From: Sipunculus nudus
Taxonomy: Eukaryota > Annelida > Sipuncula > Golfingiida > Sipunculidae
DNA length: 64,000 nt
Direction: 5' to 3'
Assembly: GCA_026874595.1 (NCBI GenBank)
Contig: CM049309.1
Location: 47,722,079 to 47,786,078, forward strand
The notes beneath the pieces are model-generated. The model made no database searches and was not told the origin of the DNA. It worked only from the letters and a program-made list of their open reading frames with translations. Position 1 is the first letter of the stretch, and the number at the start of each line of letters is the position of its first letter. The translations under genes were made by a program, and so were the position numbers. Shown here one piece after another: positions 1 through 9,644 of the stretch.

Positions 1-72
1 GTCAGCTATTGCAGCATTAAACAAAAAGTGACAGATTATCCTGATTCAGACATTGCACTGAAATAGTTAATT

Positions 73-248
73 TCAAACACTGTTTAAAGAGCTTGGTCTT
101 GCTGTTATGGTACCAGTCTGGTCTTGCGATAATTGAGTCTTGGCTGAAATATGAAGTTCTCCATCACTAACCTCCTCATGTGGTTCTGGAATGGTGACAG
201 TTGCTGAGATGTCACAGGGGGCATTGCTGTCCTGATCCAGCAGTTGTA
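73..248 (-). CDS. Last visible exon of the unrecognised gene
   Basis: Acceptor TTTACAG ends at 249, and the exon opens with two bases completing a Val codon. It encodes 57 residues (beginning QLLDQDSNAP, ending SSLNSV) then TGA at 75-73. A possible internal donor GAG|GTTAGT at 172-170 would shorten it by about 100 nt. Confidence 0.55.
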
Positions 249-3200
249 CTGTAAATGTACAGTTGTGTTACAAATAAATAAATCAACCACATATAATTAA
301 AACTTATCTTCAAAAATAATCTGTTCTGACACTGCTCATTGTGTCAAAGCCAATACAAAGTTCAACAACTCAAGGTTTCATGAATAATTTTTATATGATC
401 TCTATATTCATGCATTGTGAACCTCCACTATATTCAATGGTTACAAAGAAGAAAAAAATATAGTATATATCTTTGAATTAAATCAAAATAATATTTCTAT
501 TTCACATTTTTTGTGATAGTAAAACATGAATTTACCTTGTCCAATGTCAAAATCAGTGGCTTGTAACTGAGTCTGAGAAGTACTGGTGAGACTGGGTGTG
601 TCAGCTGTTGAGAACCTGAAAAAATTCATATGTTACGAGTAATTTTCTTTGTTGGCTTTTGAATGATTCAAACAAAATGGTACACAATATACTGAATCAC
701 ACATATAAACTTCATTTGGCGTGGTCCATACTCCACACATACACTCTGAGAGAGTGAAAAGTATAACTGGAGAGAAAAAATAACTGCAGTAGTTGAGAAT
801 ACTCAAATGGGATCAGAAATATGGAACTCTGGCATACCGGTGCCCTCTTGTCAAGAGATGCAGTCATGATAAAAAAATTTCCTGTCAACTATGTACTTTT
901 GTATTTTTTTCTGGTGCTCAAGTTAAGCTTTTATGTTGGATACATCTCAATATAATTTAAATAACCTCATATGTTACAACATATCTCAAATCAATCAATG
1001 ACAGAAACTATACTTTATATAATTACTATCTGACCAAATTAAACACAAATACTTATGAAGGCAGTGTATATAAAAAAATTATCTGTGTACATATTGGGAA
1101 AAGTCTTTTTCAAAACCTACTATTCACCTACCTTACTTACGGAATTTATGTGATATCTGGCTTACTCTATGTACATGTTAATGAACTCCAGGCAATTCAA
1201 ACACACAAAAGTTATAATGCACCATGACAAACTTATGACTGTGTTCATCTGCAATATGTTAGTAAAAAGAGTACGCATGTAAATGATGACATACAGAAGA
1301 ATCATGAGACTGAAGGTGGTTGTAAATGTGCAAAAGTTGAAAGGTCACCAGTAATTATTGGTGACAAGCAGCATGTGAAGCTAGGCCATCTTTTTTTCAT
1401 ATGCAAACTCATCTGATTTACCACCAGACGTCCTTGTTAACATACATGTATTGATTACAATCAGTGGCCATTTTGGTGGGGCATCCAATGTTTTAAACTT
1501 GACATGAATCTTACGTTGAATTACATTATCGTCATGGAAACTTGTTGCACGGAATGTAGAGCAAGCTCCCTCAAATGATTTAACAGAAAAACACAATTTA
1601 ACAGATTTAACAGATAACTGCCAACACACATTAATTATGTTCACAAATGGTTTAAGGATGTTAATTTCAATGGTTTTAGACAAAAACAAGGGACCTATGG
1701 GTCACGGGCTCAGCTGTTATATATGATAAAAAAATATGATTTAGAAATGAGGCACATGCTGGTTTTATGTGGTAATAAAAATAAGCTGTATTATGAGTTG
1801 TTGTTGTTTAGCTTATGTATGATTTTGATAGTACCTTTGGAGACAGGAAAGAGGATTAATTTCATTTATTAACAAATGGAGTACTATTGTCACACAAATT
1901 TTGACTTGGCCATATAAGTTATAAGCAGAACATATAATATAAGAGTTTAACTATTTATTAAAAAAAAAATTACAAATATTGTCCCAAACATAACTTTTAT
2001 TAAAAATAATAAGAGAATCATGATTTTTTAAAATGAAATAAAACTGAAATGATTATTAAAATAATATTAAAGAATATATTCATGAATGCATTCATGAATA
2101 CATTTTTAAATTATTTGCACTGGTATTCATATACTTTCATTTTTACCTGAATTCCCATTCTTAATGCAGGAAATTTTATAATGGAGTACATATTCATATT
2201 TGTATTTAAATACAATTGCAAAGTATTTGCACCATGTCTGGTATTTATTCAGTTTTCACCAAACAATGATGTTGAGAATCCAGAATATACAAAATTCACA
2301 CATTTAAATAATGATCATAAGTACCTGGTTTTATGGCTTTTATTTATATTAAAAAAAATAAATGATATAATATATTCATTTTGGACTAATTTCACATCAG
2401 TCAGATTATTAATTTCCTTCATATGATCCCTAATGATTATTAATGAATAGTATGATTTACTTTTTTATCATTAAAATTGAACTGAAAAATACCATAGGTG
2501 ACTGCATGGTGTTATTTGGAATACGTGACATTCTATCCATCGATACAAGATTCTTATATCATCGGTAACTGCAAGTTAATTTCCTGTTATTATCAACTAA
2601 CAAATTCCTTTTTCTATTTTCTTTAATTTGTTATTAAAAACCAATAAAAATTTATTAATTTATTGTTTATAGTTATGTTGTTGGTTAAACTACTAGATGA
2701 TTTGGGTTGGACACCTGGATCAACTGTGGCTGGCCATTATATAATAAGCTGCCTGGAGCCCCAGTTTATGCCTCGCCTCAAGCATGCATAATTTGCTGAA
2801 AGTTCAACAAGGTCAACATACAGGTGACTCAAGAGGTGCTACAGAGAGCCAAGGTCTGACATGGTCTCTTAAAAACCTTAGTAAAAGCTACAATTTTTGG
2901 CCAATTTCTTTCAGCTTTTTAAACTAAAAAGCTGAAATCTTTATGTGTGCATGATATGAAATTATATCAACAGTGCTCACAGGAAACAAACATGCCATGG
3001 TCAAAGTTGGGCAAAATTTAAGGTACTAATTTTATATTTATACTAATAGTAATAACTTATTAAATTTGAAAAATTCAGAACTAATTTTGGGTATACAATT
3101 TAATTTTGATTAATTAAAGTTATATTACTGTATAAAAAGTTTATAGCTTTAACATATTTTGTGTTAAGTGATCAAATATCTTTCCTGATTTTTTACACAA

Positions 3201-5596
3201 TGCATTATGTTTGGGCCCATAACTTTTTAAATTTACATAAAACAGACATAATTTCTCGCATGTACATAGGAACTATATAGAGGAATAATTATGGTAAATA
3301 TGAGGAAAAACAGATGAGTGGTTTTGATATTAGGCAGTCCTGAAGTGTAAAAATAGGTTTTTAATAAAAAATTGAGGTTTTTCCTTAATTTCTAAAAGGA
3401 ACGAAGTCGCAAAGACCAAGTTTTCGGCTTGGTAGGAGATCATGGGGACATCTTACATTATGCCGAATTTTGGATTCCTTGGTCTTACGGTTTCAAAACG
3501 TGCCACATCTACGGACGGACGGACGGACAATGGACCACGACTATAGCTCAGATGACTTATAGTCAGCTGAGCTAAAAATCATTATAAACAGTTAATATTA
3601 AAGAAAATATATATAATAAAATAATACTGCAAGAATTGCAACTTGTGTCACAGGTTGACATGCAAAAATTATGACGATTAAATCACTAAATCATTCCAAT
3701 AATGTTCACCCATGGGAGAGAACTTCTTTACACGTTATTACTGAAGTGACATTTTTACTTTTAACTTGTCTTACCTCTTACATATATGAGTTTTTTTTTG
3801 TTTGTTACAGTTTTCATTGATTTCATGCTCTTTTCTAGTAAATATATTTTTCATCAATTCATCATGTCTTGAAATATGGCTGACGTGCGCGTGCCGGTTT
3901 GAGGTCCGACACCGCGCCGTCCGGTCCGTCACATCACCGTTTGCCCACTCCCTTAACAGTTCAGTCAGTTCCTCAAGATCTATAATGAAACTGACTGTCA
4001 TTTTCATTGAGTTAATAAGAAAAATTTGTCCCATTAGTGATCAGATCAGAAATAATTGCGCTATTTCAACAATAACAGACGCTGCCATGATTGACCTACT
4101 TCGCGGGTCGTGCCCGGTCATGTCCCGTACACATGATAAGTATGTCACCGCTATTTGCACACAGTTTGTCAAATAACCTTCCGGGAAAACGAAACCATTC
4201 GAATGGAAATCCCCTTTAGTGACCCCGCATAAAATTTCATACGGATTGACAGGAGAAGAATTTTTTTATTGGCCTATAAACCTAGCACTCTCCCAAACCG
4301 TATCAATACGTATCCCGCATGGCGGGCATGCGGCGCGTCGCCTGTATCTATACATGTCCCGCAGGAGGGTGGTTAATTTCTCAAAGGAACAAAGTCGCAA
4401 AGACCCAGTTTTCGGCTTGGTAGGAGATCTAGGGGACATCTAACATTATGCCGAATTTTGGATTCCTAGGTCTTACGGTTTCAAAACATGCCACATCTAT
4501 GGACGGACGGACAGACGGACGGACGACGGACAATGGACCAAGACTATAGCTCAGATGACTTATAGTAAGCTGAGCTAAAAATGCTGTTTACTCAACTTAA
4601 TTCTTCCTAATCTCACTGTATTATTATCCATTTGTAGACTAACAGCTATCAACCATTGTGCAGCCTTCTGACCATGCATGCAAAATTGCATGCAAGTATA
4701 ATTTTCTATCCAAAATTGTTAAAAAATTTCCTTGGAAGGTAAATGATGTATCCTTGACACCCTTTTGTCACTTTTTCACAAAAAAATTGAGTTCGCACAA
4801 ATTTATTTTGCAGGACATATTGTGTACCTACAAAAATAGCTCCAGATCGGCCCTCTGACATTATGGCCAGATTACTGGCTTGCCAGAGTGCCTGGACATC
4901 TAACTCTGAGGATCGAGTTATGAGGATGCAAATATTTTCGTCATTTTTGACAACGCCTCATTGGTTACAGGTATCGTGCCACTTCAAATAAACCCACTAG
5001 ACATTTTAATAAGTTTCTTATCTCTCCAACGACACCTACCATGTGTGTGAAATATTCCAATATATTCGTATATTGTTCTGCATGTATCGGAATTTTCAGC
5101 CTGCGGTATGCCTGCTTACTGTATGCAGAGATACGGTTATAAAGCGTGGTGTGGACTTGCAAGGCAGTTCTTAATTTGGCTTGTGTCACGACTCAGTAGG
5201 GGGTCCTAACTGAGTCGTGTTTGTCACGGCTACTCCGAAAAAGAATGCTTTTTAGAAGAATTAAGCAGCCTATAGTCACTTCAGTCTTAATCAAGACTAG
5301 TTTTAAACATGTTGATATGAATAAACAGACAATCAGTGTACTGTGGGGTCAGTGCTTATATTTACCAAAGGTTCATGAGATTATATTTATTTTACACATG
5401 TTTGATAATGGAACAAGCTCCATTAACTGGTTTTTGTCCATGCTAGCACAGATACTTACGAAGGTTCAACGCTCAAATCATGACTGTTCTTTGAAACTTC
5501 GTCATCTATTCCCTCAAAGTTGAAGGTAGCCATGTTGGACAGGATTCCTCCAGAACCAGCTGCTGAGTTCAAGTCCATGGCAGCGTTAATCCTGAT
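73..5596 (-). CDS. Unrecognised short acidic Ser/Thr-rich protein (three exons)
   Basis: Three minus-strand exons (5596-5460, 615-536, 248-73) join with compatible phases. The first ends after two bases of a codon, the second supplies one base and ends with one base, and the third supplies two. Every junction has a GT donor and an AG acceptor. The ATG at 5578-5576 sits in a strong initiation context (GCCATGG); from there the product is 124 residues ending at the TGA at 75-73. It starts MDLNSAAGSGG, is rich in Ser, Thr, Asp, Glu and Gln, and has no obvious domain, signal peptide or membrane segment. Composition resembles a disordered activation or linker region; that is inference. The reading frame is also open upstream of the ATG to the acceptor, so an earlier coding exon is possible. 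An internal GAG|GTTAGT at 172-170 could be a donor, in which case the gene continues past position 1. Confidence 0.55.
536..615 (-). CDS. Middle exon of the unrecognised gene
   Basis: 80-nt exon between a T-rich acceptor (TTTTTTCAG) and donor AAG|GTAAAT. It encodes 26 whole codons beginning FSTADTPSL and ending DFDIGQ. One base is left at each end, matching the flanking exons. The 287-bp intron between it and the last exon holds nothing else I can see. Confidence 0.6.
1105..1500. repeat. Interspersed repeat family R2, copy 1
   Basis: Shares a long diverged alignment with 23365-23830 and 25740-26180. Common blocks are a start like CACCTACCTT then AATTTATGTGAT, a middle GTGCAAAAGTTGAAAGGTCACC, and an end GACGTCCTTGTTAA. 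No coding capacity; a non-autonomous transposable element is likely, but I cannot name it. Confidence 0.5.
1686..2700. repeat. AT-rich intronic stretch opening with a repeat terminus
   Basis: The block ACAAGGGACCTATGGGTCAC then GGGCTCAGCTG at 1686-1716 recurs at 19291-19317. It is followed by about 1 kb of very AT-rich sequence with homopurine and poly-T runs and no supported gene. The terminus GCTCAGCTG is the reverse complement of the CAGCTGAGC that ends the repeat at 3578, so these may be the two ends of one element. Confidence 0.35.
2740..3578. repeat. Interspersed repeat family R1, copy A
   Basis: Aligns with 21750-22648: shared blocks include AAGCTGCCTGG, AACATGCCATGGTCAAAGTT, TTTGGGCCCATAACTT, GATTTTGGATTC-like stretches, a GGACGGACGGAC run and a final CTATAGCTCAGATGACTTAT then AGTCAGCTGAGCTAAAAAT. 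Non-coding, repeated at least six times in the window in full or partial form. Confidence 0.7.
3775..4034 (-). CDS. Candidate alternative first exon inside a CpG island
   Basis: Open frame from ATG (4034-4032; further ATGs shortly after) running to a strong donor AGAG|GTAAGA at 3775/3774. The exon would end with two bases of a codon, exactly the phase accepted by the 615-536 exon. The encoded 85-odd residues include DLEELTELLREWANGDV and many basic residues, with no domain I recognise. It overlaps the only strongly CpG-dense stretch nearby, which would suit a promoter-proximal exon. Transcription is not shown by sequence alone, and the phase match could be chance (one in three). Confidence 0.3.
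3880..4340. promoter_or_regulatory. CpG-dense island, possible promoter
   Basis: Contains runs such as GACGTGCGCGTGCCGG, CACCGCGCCGTCCGGTCCGTC, TTCGCGGGTCGTGCCCGG and GGCATGCGGCGCGTCGCC in a region otherwise poor in CG. A CRE-like TGACGT lies at about 3890 and YY1-like ATGGC motifs occur. It is bracketed by R1 copies (2740-3578 and 4378-4580). Could be an intronic promoter for the minus-strand gene, or unmethylated DNA brought by a mobile element. Confidence 0.4.
4378..4580. repeat. R1 repeat, 3'-terminal fragment (copy D)
   Basis: About 200 bp nearly identical to 3395-3578: AAAGTCGCAAAGACC, TTTTCGGCTTGGTAGGAGAT, ATTATGCCGAATTTTGGATT, GGACGGAC run, and end CTGAGCTAAAAATG. Only the distal part of the element is present. 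Confidence 0.75.
4581..5459. other. Intron, nothing recognised
   Basis: Unique-looking intronic sequence. Short open frames on both strands have no similarity I can name and no splice-site support. Confidence 0.5.
5460..5596 (-). CDS. First coding exon of the unrecognised gene
   Basis: Acceptor TTTCCAG before 5596; donor TTC|GTAAGT after 5460. It encodes 45 codons plus two bases. The likely start Met is residue 7 of the open frame (GCTGCCATGGAC). The segment after it includes MATFNFEGIDDEV. Confidence 0.6.
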
Positions 5597-6123
5597 CTGG
5601 AAAGAGAGTTACTGAATACTGGTAATTACAGAAATAACAGTATACAAAAGTTGTTTAACTTAAAGCACCTTGCACCAATATCAGGCCAAATGCTGTATGT
5701 AAATAAATGACCATAAACAATGATCATGATAAAAATATGCTGTTATTGGTCCAGGGCCAAATAATAATAAATTTGACCAATTTTTTTTTTAAATTCAACT
5801 GAATAGGAATTGATAATTCTACCAGTTTTAACAGTTTTAATATGAAACTGACATTAAAACGTAAACTGGATATGCATTGTCAATAAAAAAAATTAACTGA
5901 CCCATTGAATCTTTTCATGATATATAATAAAGTTTTCAGTAAGAACATGCAAGGTGCACCAGTTCACAACTGGTTCATGCCAGTTGTCATCTGCCTTTGT
6001 TCAAGCGGGCGATAATGGGTGTATAGAGGTGGTAAGCAAACAGAGCCGTCACGGACTCCTTTCCCGACCAGCACCAGTACTTTGTAATTTTGTCGAAATT
6101 GAAAGTAAATATTTGATACATAC

Positions 6124-6270
6124 CTGGACACACAGGAAAAACTTAAAAATGGATTCAGACCACTGATAATTACAAATGACAAACGCCGGACTTCAGGCTG
6201 TGAACCAAAGGCTGTGTGCTAAACTTGATGCATCGTGATGCCGATAGATGGCGGTATTGGCCAGTGCTCA
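6124..6270 (-). promoter_or_regulatory. Candidate 5' UTR exon and promoter of the unrecognised gene
   Basis: A consensus-like donor GTCCAG|GTATGTATC lies at 6124/6123, about 530 bp upstream of the 5596 acceptor. Upstream of it on the minus strand is CG-containing sequence with ACCGCCATCTATCGG near 6245, a YY1-like motif often close to start sites. The right boundary is a guess; no TATA box is evident. Confidence 0.25.
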
Positions 6271-6299
6271 AGAAGATTTTTCCCGTTCTGGCGCTCTTG

Positions 6300-7228
6300 C
6301 AGGCATGCAGTGGTTCAATATTATGCAGGAAAAACGTTGAATAAGTCAATAAATTATAATTTTTTATTTTTAATTTTTCATATATTTCATTGTTTTAGTC
6401 CCCCTTACTACGTTTTTGAGTCAATTCGGGACGCGATAATTTTGAAGTTATATTGAAACTTATTCTGAAGGTAACTCTAACAAATATGTATTATAATCAT
6501 AATCTGACATTTATTTTGATGCATGGCCAGACGTTGAAACTCACAATCAGTGTAATATGACTTACCTATTAGCCGCTTTACAAACAAACAAAAATAAGAT
6601 GTTCATATACATAATACACTTTTACTGTAGAATCATGCATGTTTATGTAAATATAAATATACCCATCTGTATACCAACGTGCGCGCGTAAAAGCAGTGAC
6701 GTACACGTGGTCGTATCAAACAGTGAAGGACCAGAAACACCTCCGGTGTAGTATACTACCAATATTAACCCCTTGCTTCAAAATTCACTAAAATATAGCC
6801 AAAATTCTTAAATAACAACGATGAGGCCTTATATGCTATTTACAAACAAAACAACTCTCCAGACTTAAAACTCTACATTTAGATATTTTAATTGGTGACA
6901 GCTAGATTTTTTTAGTACTAGTATGTGTGAGTTCTGCAAGTACAATCAATCACTAAAAATCACTCATTTTACTTCACAACGCAAGGATAAAAACAGCGGG
7001 AGCACAAATCTTACTACATTATTTGTAGGCCTACATCCATGGCACTGTTTTTATTAAATAAAAATTTAATTCTAAACCTGCGTATGTGTTCAAATGAATA
7101 ATATGATCTCCTGTTCTGATTTACTTTCACATTTATGTTACAGCCGTACGGTATGATGTAGCAGAATTATAACTGACCCTGTTTTGCAAACACACCGCAT
7201 TTATGCTCTATTTACGACTTTGTATATA
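6300..7228. other. Non-coding stretch, nothing recognised
   Basis: AT-rich with one small CG-rich patch (6679-6745: GTGCGCGCGTAAAAGC, GTGACGTACACGTGG). No supported gene or known element. Confidence 0.45.
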
Positions 7229-8475
7229 CAGTGGAACCCCACAATTACGACCACCCTTGGGACTGAGCAAAGTGGTCGTAATTTGGGGGTGGTCGTATTT
7301 GTGAAATTCTTACCCTGGTCGCATATATCACGGCGATGTTTAATGTGTATCAGTTTGTATATATTGCATATCTTTAATGTGAATTATAACAAAATATTTT
7401 ACTAAGCGGAGAACCCTTATCAGGAATGTTTTATTTTGTGTAACTGAAAAGAAAACAAAATTGTTTTATATATTTATTCATGATAAATATATGTATACAT
7501 ATACACACACGTAGTGACTGATGATTAACACATAATTACACTAGAGACAATACGAAGATAACCTACTTGAACATATTGAACATAAAACGTTGCTGTCAAA
7601 TATTAAGCCCTCCGCCTGAGTATATATTGCGGGCACTTGAGTTTTACCGAAGCTTAACTGTTGAGCTAGTTGGCGCTGACTGCATCCTGGTGTTTCCGCC
7701 TTGATTAACACCGCTTTCTCATTCAAGGAGCGCTCATTCCGAGGCATGGTCGCACAACAGCAAGCAATTTAAACGCAAACTGAACCAGTAGAGAAATAAA
7801 CTGACAGCGATTTATCTGATAAGGCAAGACAACGGATTTGCCCCAATTCAAGCTTTGTATTTATACATTTGACTGACTGCTCAATACTCAGTGTGAGTAA
7901 GGTATGAGCACATTTAGGATTAACTAGATCATTAATTTGACCAATGAGGATCGAACATTATGTGATGAGTAAAAATATTAAGCTCTAACTCCCGCACTTT
8001 TGGTAACTGTAATACAGGTGATCACTGATGGGCAATTAGCATCGCTATAGCCCAAGACCCCAGGGCAGTTAGCCCGGCAGACTGGCTCATTAGGTAATCA
8101 GGCCGATAGTTACCTACTTTGATCTACAACTTACGCCTCAACGAGTCTCAGTGCGGACACTGAGTCAGGAAGGGTTACACTAGGACTGGGAACCCTTGTT
8201 ACCCTCTTTGATCTTTCGTTAAGGCGCCTGTGACAAGGCGCAGCCATTGACTCGTGACAAAAGTTGTTTCAGTACTTCTCTGCGGTGGTCGCATTAGCGG
8301 GGTCGCATTAGCGCTGGGGCCAGGATTTCTGGTCGTAATTCTGAATTTAGGGGTGGTCGTAATTTTGAGTCATTTTTAAACATAAATAAACTAACAAAAA
8401 ATCGGGACCAAGCAAAGTGGTCGTAATTGTGGGGTGGTCGCAATTGTGGGGTGGTCGCAAGGCGGGGTTCCACTG
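7229..8475 (-). mobile_element. Internally deleted pogo/Tigger-like DNA transposon
   Basis: Ends are inverted repeats starting CAGTGGAACCCC, flanked by TA on both sides (7227-7228 and 8476-8477), the target duplication of Tc1/mariner-superfamily elements. Inside each end, motifs of the GTGGTCGTAATT / GGGGTGGTCG type are reiterated. A transposase N-terminal relic lies in the left half on the minus strand. At 1.25 kb it is too short for a full Tigger transposase, and no DDE domain is visible, so it is a non-autonomous deletion derivative. The 178-bp MITE at 15717-15894 shares both ends. Confidence 0.8.
7541..7747 (-). pseudogene. Truncated pogo/CENP-B-type transposase N-terminus
   Basis: ATG at 7747. 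The first ~38 residues carry the helix-turn-helix pattern of CENP-B/pogo transposases: LNEKAVLIKAETPGCSQRQL followed by AQQLSFGKTQV (family pattern: S..EK..LI......CSQRELA..FGIGKTQV). After GKTQV the match stops and the frame runs about 30 unrelated residues to a stop, marking the internal deletion. Not functional as a transposase; it could at most bind DNA. Confidence 0.65.
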
Positions 8476-9020
8476 TACTAGCACCTTATTAGACCGTGGT
8501 CACCCTTAAATTGTCAGTCTTCATAGTGTGGACCGTCGCGAAGATGTTTCGAACTTTCACAGCATGCTAACACGAAGAAATCGGAATGAAAACTAAAAAT
8601 TGTCACTTTACATGATTATGTCATTACGTTAGATGACGTTAATTCTTGATTTAGTAAAATGTCTGCATTGACTAGAATTCTACATAAAACGAGAACGACA
8701 GATGTATATTTATTTTTCATTAAAGATGATTTTTATATATAATGAGAATATACAAGGGATATTGTAAATTTTCTAAATAAGAAAACTGCTTTGTTTTATT
8801 TTAAAATAAAAACGCCTATATAAGACCTCTTTACCAATGGATTAAATTTTCATTATTAATACCCATTTGCGAAAGGAATCGTCACATTTTCGATCTAAAT
8901 CAAACAATAACTCACGTGTGTCCGAAATCGTAAAGCCCGAGAAAGGAACATACATGTAATCGCAACATGTTCAATTGGCTCACTTGCTTTTAAAAGTTTT
9001 AATAAAACGTTTTAGGGCAC

Positions 9021-9021
9021 T

Positions 9022-9061
<40 letters not shown>

Positions 9062-9086
9062 ATATATATATATACACACATATATT
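9021..9086. repeat. (TATC)n then (TA)n/(CA)n microsatellite
   Basis: About ten uninterrupted TATC units followed by TATATATATA and a short CACACA. Confidence 0.95.
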
Positions 9087-9584
9087 ATCCTTTGGACGTG
9101 TGTTATGAAGTTGTTATGAAATGAGATTTCAGTTATTGGTTCTACCTGGGCGAAAAGCGTGTTAAGGGGTCTATCTGCCTAATAGTGGAATAAAATAGAG
9201 ATAATATATAAGAAATTTATTAATAATGGATAAAAATTCTTAACCAGAGTAAAAATAAAAGTTGTAGTACTTAAATAGCTATCACTTCTACCCTTGCTGA
9301 TTTTCTGTGGCCTGCTATGTTCTCATGTTTACTCTGGTTGTATACCAGCAGGAACGCATAAGACAAGTGAATGTTTTTCATCAGTTTATTCACATGGCAC
9401 TCGAGAAAAAAATAATAGATTCTGAATAACTTGTTACATGTGTGTGCTGCACTTTTTGACAGTGCTTATATAATCCTTCTATAGTTCTACAGCACTACTG
9501 TTTCTCATATTTTATTGCATTTAATGGAATTATCATATTTCTTCAAATAAATAACACACTAAATGAAGATAAATGTAATGCAAA

Positions 9585-9589
<5 letters not shown>

Positions 9590-9642
<53 letters not shown>
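9590..9642. repeat. (TA)n microsatellite
   Basis: Uninterrupted TA dinucleotide repeat of about 26 units. Confidence 0.95.
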
Positions 9643-9644
<2 letters not shown>

